Shown: positions 11,905-23,384 of the stretch, in pieces | How the letters are laid out: every line of letters begins with the position of its first letter | Numbering within the stretch: the first letter of the stretch is position 1 | Source: Dugong dugon | Taxonomy: Eukaryota; Chordata; Mammalia; Sirenia; Dugongidae | Reading direction: 5' to 3' | DNA: 64,000 nucleotides | Assembly (NCBI GenBank): GCA_030035585.1 | Contig: CM057482.1 | Span: 61,260,828-61,324,827 of the forward strand | Position numbers and translations under genes: made by a program | The notes under the pieces: model-generated | Seen by the model: the letters and a program-made list of their open reading frames with translations, nothing else | Databases searched by the model: none | What the model was told of the DNA's origin: nothing

Positions 11905-12335
11905 CTGTTGTTGCATGTAAAGGCTGAACAATGAATAAAGAAGCTGGAGGAAGAACTGATGCATTTGAATTATGGTGTTGGCAAAGAATATTGAATATAC
12001 CATGGACTGCCTGAAGAACAAACACATCTGCCTTGGAAAAAGTACAGGCAGAATGCTCCTTAGAAACAAGCATGGTGAGACTTCGTCTCACATACCTTGG
12101 ACATGTTTTCAGGAGGGACCAGTTCCTGGAGAAGGACATCATGCTTGGTACATTAGAGGGTGAGAGAAAAAAAGGAAGACCCTCAACAAGATGGATTGAC
12201 ACAGTGGTTGCGACAGTGGGATCAAGCATAACAATTGTGAGCATGGTGCAGGACTGGGCAGTGTTTCATTTGCTGTACATAGGGTCGCTATGAGTCAGAA
12301 CAGACTTGATGGCACCGAACAACAACAACAAGGCT
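11905..12335 (+). mobile_element. RTE LINE 3' end
   Basis: A 5'-truncated RTE starts in the C-terminal region ('ggctgaacaatgaataaagaag'), passes the conserved 'ccatggactgcc' and 'gacatgttttcaggagggacc' words and ends 'cttgatggcaccgaacaacaacaac'. The frame is interrupted. Confidence 0.88.
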
Positions 12336-12694
12336 GCTGTGCAAAGAATTTGTTCATACCATCAATCCAGCTTCTATCCCATAAAGTTGGAAAGTTATGA
12401 CTTGTGTGGACTCAGGCAATCTTATTGGTTCCCATCTGGTGTGTCCAATCAATATGGGCAGAAGGGCAGAATTACATGCTTTCTCTTTTACAATGCTAGA
12501 TAGGAGAAACGTTCCCCAGTCAGACACAATATCCATCCCCATAATACATTCAGGTAAAGGTGACAGTCACTTTCCATAAAGGCTGTTCAAACATTCCAGT
12601 GTATCAGCCAAACTTTCATCTTAATCCCATTACCCGTTCCATTTCTATATCCTTCCAGTCTGCCATACCCACCATTAGGACATAACCTACAGGC
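12336..12694. other. No gene seen
   Basis: This 360-base stretch lies between the RTE tail and an L1 3' UTR type repeat. I recognise nothing in it. Confidence 0.4.
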
Positions 12695-13500
12695 TTTTGT
12701 TGCTGTTGCTGAGAATATACATAGCAAAACGTACACCAATTCAACATTTCTACATGTATAAGTCAGTGACACTGATTACATTTTTCAGGTTGTGCAACCA
12801 TTCTCACACTCCTTTTCTGAGTTGTTCCGCCCCCATTGATATAAACTTACTGCCCCTCGAGGTTCCTATCTAATCTTTTGAGTTGCTGTTGTCCCTGTAT
12901 GATCCCATATAGATAATTCTTAAAAGAGCATAATGCTCAAAGCAGATATTATTTACCAGCTAAGCTAAACTGTCATTTGGTTTTAAGAAGACTTCAGGGA
13001 ATATTTTTGGTTTAGGTATTCAAGATATCTCAGGGCAGTAGTTTCAGGGGTTCACCTAGCCCCCTTGGCTCCAGAAAGTCTAGAGTCTATGAGAATTTGA
13101 AATTCTGTTCTGCATTTTTCCATTCTTGATCAGGATTCTTCTATAGGATCCTTGATCAAAATGTTCAGTAATGGTAGCTAGGCACCACCTAGTTCCTCTG
13201 GTCTAATGGCAAAGGAGGCAGTTGTTCATGGAGGCAATTAACCACACGTTCCACACCCTCCTCCTACTCCTGACTCTTCTTCCTCTGTTGATCCAGGCCA
13301 ACAGAGACCAATTTTCGTGCCATGGCTGGCTGCTTGCAAGTTTTTAAGACCCCAGGTGTTATGCAACAACTAGGAGGTAGAACAGAAACACTAAACACGT
13401 TATTAGGCCAGTTAACTGGGATGTCCCATGAAACAGTGACCCTTAACCTCCAATCCAAGGAACCAAATCCCATCACGCTTTTGGTCGTACATAAGCAGCC
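12695..13500 (-). mobile_element. L1 3' UTR type repeat, longer copy
   Basis: This is the second and better preserved copy of the repeat at 11370-11890. It extends further to 'gcttgcaagtttttaagaccccaggtgt', which resembles 'gtctggggtcttaaaagcctgtg' on the plus strand at 35222-35244, inside the L1 3' UTR there. Its proximity to the antisense L1 starting at 13510 suggests related but separate insertions. Confidence 0.6.
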
Positions 13501-14514
13501 TCAGCAGCTACCCTTTTTTTTTTGTAGTTATAAATATATCTGTTAAAAATGTATTCTTTTTTAATACTGTACAATATATATAGAATTTGCCATTTCAATC
13601 ACTTTTAAGTGTATAATTCAGTGGCATTAACTAGATTCACAGTGCTGTATAATCATTACTACTTCCTATTTGCAAAATTATCACCTGAAATAGAAATTCT
13701 ACACCCATTCAGAAATAACTCCCCATTATTCTGTTCCCCAGCCCTGGTATCCTCTAATCTACTTTCTGTCTCTATGAATTTGCCTATTCTAAATAGCTCA
13801 TATAAGCATATTGTACTTGGTATAATGTTTTCAGAATCTACCAATACTGTATTATGTATCAGAATTTCATATCTTTTTGGCTGAATAATATTCCATTGTA
13901 TGCGTATACCACATTTTGTTTACCCATTCATCTGTTAATGGACACTGGGTTTATACCTTTTGGCTATTGTGAATAACGCTGCAATGAATATTGGTTTACA
14001 AGTATCTCTTTGAATCACTGTTTTCAATTCCTTTGGTATATACCTAGGAGTGGAAGTGGTGGGTCTCATGATCTGTTTACCTTTTTGATTAAGCACCAAT
14101 GTGTTTTCCACAGCAGCTGCACCATTTTACATTTCCACCAGCAATGTATGAGTGTTCAAACTTCTCCACATTCTTGACAACACTTGTTATTTTTCATTTG
14201 TAAAAATTATTGTTACACCCATCCTATTAGGTATGAAGTGGTATCTCATTTTGGTTTTAATTTGCATTTCCCTAATGACTACGAAGCACTGTTTCTTATG
14301 CTTCTTGGTTATTTGTATACCTTCTTTACAGTCCTTTGCTCATTTTTAAATTGGTGTATTGGTCTTTAGTTTTTGAGTTTTAGGAATTCTGTACATATTC
14401 TGGCTCTTATACCCTTACCAGTTATACGACTTGAAAATATTTTCTCTATTCTATACATTGTCTTTTTAATTTCTTGATAGTCTTTTTTTTTTAGGACAAC
14501 TTTATTTTTTTAAG

Positions 14515-14750
14515 GATTTTGTTTACCTTTTTTATTGTTGTAAAAATATACACAACAAACCATTGGTCAATTCAGCATCTTCACGTATACTATTCATTGA
14601 CACCAGTTACCTCAATCATGTTGTGCAACTGTCACCTGTATCCATAGCCAAATTGTCCATCACCATGAACAGAAACTCAATGCTTCCTAAACAATGATGG
14701 AGAGAATTTGTAATTTCTATGTAATCCATTTTTTCAATTTTTTATTTTGT
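14515..14750 (-). mobile_element. L1 3' UTR type fragment nested in L1
   Basis: The phrase 'attgttgtaaaaatatacacaac' and the following 'cattgacaccagttacctcaatcatgttgtgcaac' match the start of the repeats at 11370, 12695 and 32870. It separates two parts of the surrounding antisense L1, so it is a later insertion. Confidence 0.55.
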
Positions 14751-15674
14751 TGTTTATGCTTTTTGTGTCACTTGAATATCCATTGCCAAATCCCTATAGT
14801 CTCTTCTAAGAATGTTATGACTTTATTATATTTAGTTAATGGATCATTTTGAGTTATATTTGTACGGTGTGAGGTAGAAGTTGAACTTCATTCTCTTGCA
14901 TGTGGAAATCCAGTTATCTTTGTACCATTTGTTAAAGAGACTCTTCCTTCCCCCATTGAATGGATTTGGTGTCCTTGTTGAAAATGAATTGACCATATGT
15001 GATTGGGTTTATTTGCAGAGTTTTGATTCCATTCTGTTGGTCTACATGTCTATTCGTATGCCAATACCACACGCTTTTGATTACTGCAGCTTTGCAGTTG
15101 TTTTGAAGTTGGGAAGTGTGAATCATCTGATTTTGATCCCTGTGTCTGAAGATTATTTTGGCTATTCAGGGCCCCTGGAGATTCAAGATGAGCTAGAGTT
15201 TTGGATTTTCCATTTCTGTAAAAATGGCTTTTGGAATTTTCATTGGGATTGTACTGAATCTGTAGATTAATTTGGTAGAATTGCCATTTGGACAATATTA
15301 AGTCTTCCATTCCATGAACACGGTATGTCTTTCCATCTAGTTAGTTTTTCTTGAATTTCTTTCAACAGTATTTTGTAGTTTTCAGCATATAAGCTTTTTT
15401 TAAAAATTTATTCCTAAGTGTTTTCTTTTTTAAATGCTATTGGAAAAAGAATGGTGTTCTAGATTTATCTTTTGATTGTTGTGCGTGTTTATTTTTCTTG
15501 AAATTTGTTTAGCTTCTTAGATTTGTACATTCAAATCTATCATCAAATTTTGGAACTTTTCAGTCATTATTTCTTCAAGTATGATTTTTGTCACTCTCTC
15601 TCCCTCTTCTCCTTCTGGGGTACCAGTGCGGGTCATCTTGATTGTGTCTAGAAGGTCTCATAGGCTTTGTTTAC

Positions 15675-15713
15675 TTTTCTTCTTCTTCTTCTTCTTTTTT
15701 TTTTTTTTTTTTT
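15675..15713. repeat. (TTC)n / poly-T tract
   Basis: TTC repeats run into an unbroken T stretch of about 19 bases. Confidence 0.9.
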
Positions 15714-17439
15714 GGCTCTTGAGATTCAGTAATTTCAATTGCCCTTTTTTCAACTTTGCTGATAGTTTCTTCTTCCTGCTGAAATCTTTGTATCCTCTAG
15801 TGGGTTATTATTTCAGTGATTGTACTTTTGAGCTCCTGAATTTTTGTTTGGTTTATTTTTATACTTTCTATCTCTTTATTAATATTCTCATTTCCTTCCA
15901 TACATTGTTTTCCTGATTTCCTTTAGTTATCTCTCCATGTTTTCCTTTGGCTCTGTAGGCATATTTTGAAGTCTTTGTCTAGTAAGTCTGATGTGTGGAC
16001 TGGAACATTTTCTGTCAATTTATTTTGTTCCTTTGAATGGAACAAATCTTTTTCTTGTATATGTTGTGATTTAAAAAAAAAAACTGGACATTTTAATATT
16101 ATAAAGTGGTAACTCTGGAAATCAGATTATACCCCTTTCTCTGTTTTTGTTTTCCAATTCTGGAAGGTGATATTCGTGTATTTGTTTGGTGACTTTTTCT
16201 AGTTTTGCAAAGAATGCATTCTTGTTTATACGTGGTCACTGAAATATCTGTTGCTTAGCTTGTGTTCAGCTAGAGTTTTCTTTCCACACTTTAAATGTAT
16301 CACTCCACTCTCTTCTTGCTTGCATGGTTTCTGGGGAGGTATGATTAATTCTAATCCTTGTTCCTTTACGGGAATAGTGTTTTTGTTTTGAAATTTCTTT
16401 CTTGTTTATTTAAATTTTTTCTGTTTGTGTAATTAGGTGCACTTTCAATATGATATGCCTAGGTTTAGATGTTTTGGTATTTATACTGCTTGGTGTTTCT
16501 GGGTTGCTAGATCTGTGATTTGGTATCTGGCAACAATTTTAGATAATAGTCTGACATTAAAACTTCAAATATTTCTTCTGTTCCTCTCTCTCTTCTCCTT
16601 CTGGTATTCCCTCTATGAGTATGTTACACCTTTTGCAATTGTCCCACCTTTCTTAGATATTCTATTCCACTCTTTTCAGTCTCTTTTCTTTTCAATTTGA
16701 CAAGTTTCCACTGACAAATCTCCAACCTTATTGATTCTTTCCTTGAACATGTGCAATCTACTGAACCAATAAATGCCATTTTTCATTTCTGTTACTGTGT
16801 TTTTCATTTCTCATAAATCTTTTTGAATATTTCTTAGAGTGTCAGTCTCTTCACTTTGATTACCATTTTATTCTTGCATGTTGTCCACTTTTTATATAGA
16901 GCTTTTATCATATTATCATAGTTATTTTAATTTCCTGGTCTGATGATTCTAGCATGTGTGCCATATCTGAGTCAGCTTCTGTTGTTTACCCAGTCTCTTC
17001 AGTCTGTGTGTGTGTGTGTGTGCTGATTTTTTGTTTTTCCCTTATTGGCAAGCCTATACTCGATGAGGGCTGAAGTTTGGCAATTCTTTTCCCCTATGTG
17101 GAAAGTTAGATGGTGTTTGGTATTTCCTCTTCCTTAAGTCTGCTAGGCTCTAAAAACTGGAAGTTCATTAGGTTGGTTAGGAGGTTGGTAGAACCATTTC
17201 CTTTGAGGTAGACTGTTGTCAAGAACAGAGTACTGTTTCCAGTCGGTTACTTTTTTTCTTGCAACTGGGAAGTATGAGGGACTTTTACTTCCAGCTTGAC
17301 AGCAGAAACCTAGTGGGTCTCCTGGATAAGAAATTCAGCAAGGTATGAAGGTACTGCAAGGGTAGGCCTCGTGAAATTTACATCTCTCAGTCTAGTCCAT
17401 ACTCAGTCTCCAGCCATTAGTCAATTAGCTTTGAAATAA

Positions 17440-17646
17440 GGAGCTTTGGTGGCACAATAGTTAAGCACTAAGCTGCTAACCAAAAGGTTGGTGATTAAAA
17501 CTCACACAGCAACTCTGAGGGAGAAAAGTCTTGGCTATTTGCTTCCATAATGATTACGGTCTAGGAAATCATATGGGGCAGTTCTGCTCTGTCACATTGC
17601 ACAGCTATGAGTTGGAATCGACTTGTTGGCACCTAATAACAACAGA
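17440..17646 (+). mobile_element. AfroSINE, near full length
   Basis: The SINE starts 'ggagctttggtggcacaatagttaagcac', contains the tRNA-like 'gctgctaaccaaaaggttgg' and the body 'gggcagttctgctctgt', and ends 'ttggaatcgacttgttggcacctaataacaac'. Its last bases follow the RTE 3' end rather than the 'ggcaacgggtttggttt' ending of other SINEs here, which links it directly to RTE-driven mobilisation. Confidence 0.88.
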
Positions 17647-17649
17647 TTC

Positions 17650-18665
17650 TAGGTCAGGGGGTGGCAGCAATGGTGGTGACATTCTCTGTTCCCGGTAAGC
17701 AGTGATTCTGTATCTCCAGCTTCTGGGGCAGCAGTTTCCTCTGTGACCTCAGTTCTCTGATAGATCTAAGAAGAGTTGTTGCTTTTCAGCTTTTTTCTTG
17801 TTGTGAGGGTGCAAGGGACATCTAAGCTCCTTCTGTAGTAGGACGGAAACACGGAAACTGGAAATCCCCAACGAGTGTTTTTACAGTGATTTCATTAAAT
17901 GCCAGGAGCTTAAAAATACATAGAAAAAACAAACAAAATAAATCAAAACAAAACCCACAGATACCTCTCCCAGTCTGTGCAGATTGACTGTGTGCTACGT
18001 CACCCCTTGAACACTTAAAAGAGTGAGGTGAAAGTGTAGGTCTTTCTCAGGTAGTTTCTGAAGATAAGTTTTGCTCTATGTAGGTGTGTGTAGCCTGTTA
18101 AATTTCCCCAAACACATAGCTGTTTTGAATGTCCTGATTTTCCAAAGGAATACTTCCCAGTTTCGGCTACCAGGCCTTAGGCAATCTATGGTATGTTTTC
18201 AGCATAGTGTTTAGCCTCAGCCATCTACGGTTGTTAGTTCCTCTTGGGGTCTTTCCTTGTAATGCCTGCCATCCAACCAGCCTGAGTTGTGAGTTAGGTA
18301 AAACAGAGACAAGTCCTTCAAGTATCCCCCAGAAAGATTAGAATAGACAAACACAATAATTTTCTGTACTCCATCTGGAGCCAGGAACCAAGGTCTCACC
18401 CAGAGATCAGGAGCAACTGCAGGTGCTGTAAGACGACCACAGAGCTGGGGAGGGGATGGGGCAAGGGGAAGTAAAGATACCACAAAGATTCCTTACCTTT
18501 TCGAAGTCACCTTTTTCTTGATTCGGCATTTGCTGGGTTGATGTAAACTGTTGACTGTTTTCCAGGATTCTCACAGGCCAGTAACAGTTTCTAGGTATTT
18601 TTCTCCCCTCTGTGGTGGGACAAGAGCTTGAAACAGCCTATCTCACCATCTTGCTGGACTTTCCC
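17650..18665 (-). mobile_element. Probable L1 5' UTR, antisense
   Basis: After the SINE, sequence of L1 5' UTR character continues on the minus strand to about 18665. There the plus strand reads 'tcaccatcttgctggac', the complement of the start typical of L1 5' ends (GTCCAGCAAGATGGTGA). It probably belongs to the L1 at 13510-17430. The assignment rests on position and composition more than on conserved words. Confidence 0.45.
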
Positions 18666-18739
18666 ACTTGATTAATTTTAACTTTGCCCTTTGATAGGGC
18701 TCTGAATGAGAGGCTGGAACTCAGCAGACCGGAATCCAA

Positions 18740-18815
18740 ACGTGCCCACCTTCACAGCCAGGATCATTGACAAGACCCAGCAGACCTCATCCAGCCTGCA
18801 CAAACTATCCCCCAA
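18740..18815 (+). pseudogene. MARK2-like kinase fragment (lysine strand / helix C)
   Basis: The frame RIIDKTQQTSSSLHKL matches the stretch just after the ATP-binding lysine in MARK kinases; the minus-strand copy here has KIFDKIQQTSSNLHRL. It is isolated, because the larger MARK2 copy at 19216 has its own version of the same segment near 19350. This is therefore either a separate partial copy or a rearranged piece. T-rich sequence with ATTTT-like words follows. Confidence 0.7.
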
Positions 18816-18924
18816 ACAAAAAATCATTTTTATTTTTGTCACTTTTTCATTTCCTTTTTTTGTACCCATTTTTTCTTGTTTATATATTCTTTTTCTCATT
18901 TTTTCTCCTTTAATTTTTATTTGC

Positions 18925-19130
18925 TTACTAGTTGCTGTTGAGTAAATCACAACCCACAGTGACCCCAAATGTGCAAAGTAGAACTGCTCCATAGGGTTTT
19001 CAAGGTTGTGACCTTTCAGAAGCAGTAACCAGGCCTTACTTTCGAGATGCCACTGGGTGGATTTGAACTGCTAACCTTTCTGCTAGTAGTCCAGGGCTTA
19101 ACTATTTATACCACCCAAGGACCCAGTTTT
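18925..19130 (-). mobile_element. AfroSINE, minus strand
   Basis: Read on the minus strand it has the tRNA-like start, the 'ggttagcagttcaaatccaccc' style core and the 'ccatagggttttcaaggttgtgacc' body seen on the plus strand in reverse order. It separates the T-rich tract from the MARK2 copy that starts at 19216. Confidence 0.85.
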
Positions 19131-19215
19131 TATTTAGTCATCAGTTTTTACCATTTTGAATCCTATCTGGGAACCCATTGGCCATAAGCTAAGCAAGACT
19201 TGACCCAAGTCCAAG

Positions 19216-20700
19216 ATGATGCAGGGCCTCTCAACCATCTCTTCTGAGGAGGAGACCCATGTGGGAGACTACCAGATCCTTAAAACTCTCGGCAAGGCTA
19301 CTTTCTTCACCAAGGTGAAGTTGGCCAGGCCCATCCAACTGGGAATAAGGTAGTGGTAAGATCATTAGGAAGACCCAGCAACCTCCTCGAGTGTCCACAG
19401 ACTATTCTAAGAGGCAAAAATTATGAAGGTTTTTAATCATGCCTTCCCTTCCTTTATTCTGCCCTAGAAGTCTTCCAGGGAGAAAAGTATGACAGACGTC
19501 CCCCCTGCCAGTGGATGTGTGGAGACTGGGAGTCATCTTGTATTTGTTGGTGAGCGGATCCCTACCTTTTGGTAGAAATACTTTCACGGAGCTGTGGCAG
19601 CAGGTACTGAAGGGATCTTCCCTTCCACATGTCTATGCAGTGTGGACACCTGCTGAGCAAAATTTTCATTCATGACCCCAGCAAGAGAGGCACATTAGAG
19701 GAAATTCTGAGATATCCATGGATGATGGTGGGTCATGAAAATGAAGAACAAAAGCCGTATGTGGAGCCACTCCCAGATTACAATGACCCCCAGCAGACTG
19801 AGGTGATAGTACACATGTGTTACACATGGGAAGAGATTCAATACTCATTGTTGATCCCAAAGTACAATGTGATGGCCACCTATCTGCTCTGGGGTCACAA
19901 AACATCTGAGACAGAGGGCCATACCAGCACCCCGGGACACCAGCCTTCAGTGGATCTTCATCCCATGAGGTACAATTTTACCCTCTGTGCTAACCCAAGC
20001 AGAGGAGTTACATCGAGCCTACCATTCCCACCTATTCCCATTCCCTCCTGCAATTATGCCAAAAAATAAGTGGTCTGAGGATGACCAGGAGTCAGGGCAA
20101 AATACCAGTAGCACAACAACACTCCTGTCCGCTCTTTTTCCATCCTGGAGAGGAAGAACACCACCCCTGTGCCCTCCGTGAACCACAACCTCTCCACCAG
20201 CAAAAATGAAAGTGGCAACTCTACACCTTTAGTGAAGACCAGCCTCAGCCAGGGCAACATCCTCAATGCTTTGGACAGTCTATCTGATTCAGGATCAGGG
20301 GCCTCCCTAGCACCTGCTTCTACATCAGTCTCCCCAGCCCTGTACCACATGCACCACGAATCCTGGACAGCCTTGGTGCAGCCCAACCAGGCCTCTGGGG
20401 TGTGCTCCAAGATGAGTTACAGTGACACGCTACAGTTTACAACATCTTCCCAGCATGTCTCTGGGGCTTCTTCCTCATCCCACACCGTCAGCAGCAGTCA
20501 TGGAGCCCAGAGGGAACCAGTTTCCTGCAGGGAGTGTCCTTGCATCCTGAGAAGCTCCTTGCATGCTAAGAAGCTGCAAGAGATGCCTGACCAGCCAAGT
20601 TTGCCCAAGACTGGGACCCCAGCCTCTCCCTCTGTCAGCAGCCAGGGCTAGCAGGGGAGCACTGGGATTTTCTTCAATTTTATTTGCAGAAATATGTGTT
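19216..20700 (+). pseudogene. MARK2-like retrocopy A, internally deleted
   Basis: This is a decayed copy of MARK2 (PAR-1 type Ser/Thr kinase, which phosphorylates tau-like microtubule proteins). It starts at ATG 19216 with [19 protein letters not shown], the head of the kinase domain with a damaged glycine loop. It runs through helix C (EAKIMKVFNH at about 19415) and then jumps to the APE region (VFQGEKYD near 19470). About 110 codons are missing, including the catalytic HRD loop and DFG. The C-lobe follows, then the UBA domain ([23 protein letters not shown], 19750-19890) and the Ser/Thr-rich spacer to a stop at 20649. No introns are visible, consistent with reverse transcription of mRNA. 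Several frameshifts are present and the KA1 domain is absent. The UBA and spacer resemble MARK2 more than MARK1, 3 or 4, judged from memory. Confidence 0.85.
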
Positions 20701-22337
20701 TCAGTTTGTCAGTTCAGCCTCAAATATTTCTAACTCACTACAAGTGGCAAGAAGGAAAAGGGGGAGATTTTGGGAATGATCTGGAAATTGATATGGGGGT
20801 CCATCCATTCAGTAGGACAACCAGTTGGGAAAATGACTCTGGACGGCCTTAAGTGATTGGAACTCAATATTTGGAATGCCCTCTCATCCCTTTGGAAAGA
20901 ATTTGCTCTTTCTTGAGCTGCACTCTATATTTTTCACAATGTAAATCCTGCCAACAACTTATGTCCTTACAAATACTGGCCTATTTTTCTACTGATTATA
21001 ATGATCTTTCTCCCGCTCCAGTACAAGCCCCTATTATCCCACTAACCAAGTGGTCAAGAGCAGTGGTCACTAATCAATATATGCAAGGAAGGCAATGTAT
21101 TCAGCATAATATTAAGTAGGCCAAGGCATGTCTAAAAAAATCAGGAACTACAACTAGCTTGGAAGTTCTTCTCTAACCTAACTTTCTCACACCGTCAAAA
21201 CATAGGTTTTTTTTATAACACTCAATATTTGCAGGTTCTATAGCAACTGTAATTCTGGCTGTGCCCACAATTATCCATCATGGCTCCTGGGGGGTTACAG
21301 CAAAGGACTTCTCATGGAAAATAGATTTAATCCCAGGGAGCTACCCAAGCACTCTTTGTATGGGAGAGTCTAACCTCCAAACTGACAACTGCTTGCTTAC
21401 AATATTTGCTGGGCCTATCAAAACCATTATGGAAATGGAAATACTTGTTGGAAATTTATGCTCAATGTTACTCTTCTGGGGAATCCTTAAAAAATATAGA
21501 TAACCCACCATACAGGAGATAGAGCCAACCATGAAAAGTTGAGTAGCAAAGTCAACTTGGGCAAAATATATTGGCATGCCACCTCCAAGACTATTAAAGT
21601 TATATAAATGGTTGTGCTAGAAAAATTTCTTCTAGGATGGAGATGATATACCAGGTGGTCCCCCACTGGAAACAATAAGCAGGGACAGAAAAGGATCAAA
21701 TGTATAATAGAATTGAGGTCTATTCTTGAAATACCTAGGCCCACTTGAAAGGATCTCACATTGAATTCCCCATAGTCCAGGTTCTAATTTGATGGCTGAA
21801 CTACCACATTTTTTTCACAAACTACACAGAGCACCTGAAATCCCACGGAAACACACCAGTGCCATTTACTATTGACAATCAGCAAGAAATTCAGCCACCA
21901 GTGCACACCAATCAGAACAAAGAGGAACATACAATCACCAACCAGCCCAAATTTGCCTATGACGTTAGCCACAGCACTGGACGAGATGATCAGTCTAACT
22001 CTGCTTAGCTTACTCTGGTAACCTAATTTTGGTACACAGACCATAACTGCCCACTCCTGGCCAGCCTCCTCCATAAACCTCACATATAAAGATGACCCTA
22101 GTTCCATAACTACCGACATCTGTCAACAACATCCTGAGGCTAATCTCACATTAATATGTGGACAGTGGTGGGCTGAACCCATGACCAATTTGTTGACCCA
22201 TGTACTGTAAACAAGGCAGAAAATTCACAGCTTTTCTGCCTATAATATTATATGTTCCCACTAACACCACCTGGAATTGTGGTAAGCCACACAAATACCT
22301 TTACAGGGAGACAGAAAACACAGGTAGCAGAGACAGC
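20701..22337. other. Unassigned 1.6 kb stretch
   Basis: I see no conserved domain here. Broken frames such as 20853-21119 (+) and 21261-21503 (+) show no family motif. The base composition and a few translated words near 21960-22290 faintly suggest degraded retroviral envelope sequence, but I cannot support that. It lies between MARK2 copy A and a minus-strand SINE. Confidence 0.35.
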
Positions 22338-22435
22338 CTAAAAAAAAAACCAGTTGCCATCCAGGCTCTTCTGACCCATGGCCACTGCAACTGTGCCCCA
22401 TAGAGTTTTCAATGGCTCATTCGTAGGTAGATTCT
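22338..22435 (-). mobile_element. AfroSINE 3' half, minus strand
   Basis: The plus strand reads 'aaaaaaaaaccagttgccatc', then 'ctgacccatggccac' and 'ccccatagagttttcaatggct', which is the reverse complement of the SINE end. The 5' part is missing. Confidence 0.75.
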
Positions 22436-22683
22436 TAGATATGACACCAAAGGATGAGCAATAAAAGAAAAAATAAAGGTAAGTTGGACTTCAACAAAAT
22501 GAAAAACGTTTGTATATCAAAGAACATTATCAAGACAGTGAAAAGACAACCTACATAATGGGAGAAAATTTTGGAAACCATCTAGGGGATAAGGGTTCAA
22601 TACCCAAAATATATAAAATATCTAAAGAGCTCCTACAAGTCACCAACAAAAAGGACAAACAATCCAATTTAAAAATGGACAGA
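22436..22683 (+). mobile_element. L1 ORF2 C-terminal fragment
   Basis: The frame includes 'acttcaacaaaatgaaaaac', 'tcaagacagtgaaaagacaacc' and 'aaatatataaaatatctaaagagctcctac', the conserved near-C-terminal wording of L1 ORF2. The same segment is at 34110-34300 in another L1. It stops at 22683 where the GC content rises sharply. Confidence 0.8.
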
Positions 22684-22729
22684 AAGCTCTGGTTCCCATA
22701 TCCTCCCAATCCCAACCCCTCCTCTCCTC

Positions 22730-23260
22730 CCACATCCCCCAAACTTGCTGTGACCCTGGAGTCGCTGCCCCTCTCCCCGCCCTCCCACTGGCCCCGCCCA
22801 CCGAGCCCCACCACCTCCCCAACGACCCCCAGCGGTCTCCTCCCCACACGACATCCAGAGGCGGGCGCAGGCGCTGGCGCGGGTCCAGCCGCTCCGGAGG
22901 AGGAGGTGGGTCTCCACGGAGACTCGAGACTCGTCCGGGAAGCTCGCGGAGGGCGGGGAGCCGGCGCTTGGCCCCAGGTCTCTCTGGCCTGGGCTCCTTC
23001 GCTTCCTGCCGGTTCTGCGCCGATAGGAGCGGCCCGTGTCCAGCGTGCGGGCGCCGCCTGGACACCCCGCCACTCCTCGTCTCCGCCTCCCGGGCTCGCG
23101 ATCCAGCCGTTAGACCCCCGACCCTCCTCTTGACCTTGGAGGTTTTGGCCGCCCCACCCCTAGTTCACGGGAGCTGGAGGCCTGCGCCGTGGGCAGGCTC
23201 TTCACAGCCCCAGACCCTGGGCTTTGCCGAGGGGTCAGCGGCAATCCCTTAAGGGTTGGG
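22730..23260. promoter_or_regulatory. Orphan CpG island
   Basis: GC content is high and I counted about 32 CpG dinucleotides in 22861-23100, far above the CpG-poor background of the window. GCGCAGGCGC at 22865-22874 fits the NRF1 recognition consensus GCGCANGCGC, a common motif in housekeeping promoters. No TATA box or coding exon is evident. The open frames crossing it in several registers are composition artefacts, and one runs in from the L1 fragment at 22436. It could be a promoter or first exon of an unannotated transcript on either strand, or the relocated 5' end of a retrocopied gene. Unmethylated status in the germline would explain its CpG survival. Confidence 0.7.
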
Positions 23261-23384
23261 AAGGGGGTGACTACAGACACTCGCGCCTCTTTCTCCTCCA
23301 TCAGCTTTTGCCCTGGCAGTTAAGTCATGACCTCAGAGCTGACCTGGGTGAGGTTCTGCTGGAGAAGCCACCTGAAACTTGGAA

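Larger units (their letters stand above)
13510..17430 (-). mobile_element. Antisense old L1, 3' UTR through ORF2 to 5' region
   Basis: Left to right this reads as L1 from its 3' end backwards: 3' UTR and ORF2 end ('ccattcatctgttaatggacactgggt', 'ttgtgaataacgctgcaatgaat', 13900-13990), ORF2 internal sequence at 14820-15330, then 5'-ward L1 text at 15480-17020. It is interrupted by another L1-type 3' UTR piece at 14515-14750. The 5'-ward L1 theme ('cttctccttctgg...') appears twice, at 15600 and 16600, so at least two L1 copies are probably joined here. All frames are broken. A TTC/T run lies at 15675-15713 and a GT run at 17004-17023. Confidence 0.65.

Noticed and set aside
15581..15916. 111-codon frame with hydrophobic run
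   Set aside because: It crosses a TTC/T run inside antisense L1; the phenylalanine stretch comes from the T tract.
20701..22337. Possible ERV envelope region
   Set aside because: Only a vague composition-level resemblance; no cysteine pattern, fusion peptide or transmembrane segment could be traced in a frame.
22640..23073. Overlapping 134- and 141-codon minus-strand frames
   Set aside because: Low stop density in GC-rich DNA; no domain, and they overlap each other in different registers.
22510..23133. 207-codon open frame on the plus strand
   Set aside because: Its first third is L1 ORF2 C-terminal sequence and the rest is translation of a CpG island; Pro/Ala/Arg-rich text in several frames at once is a composition effect.
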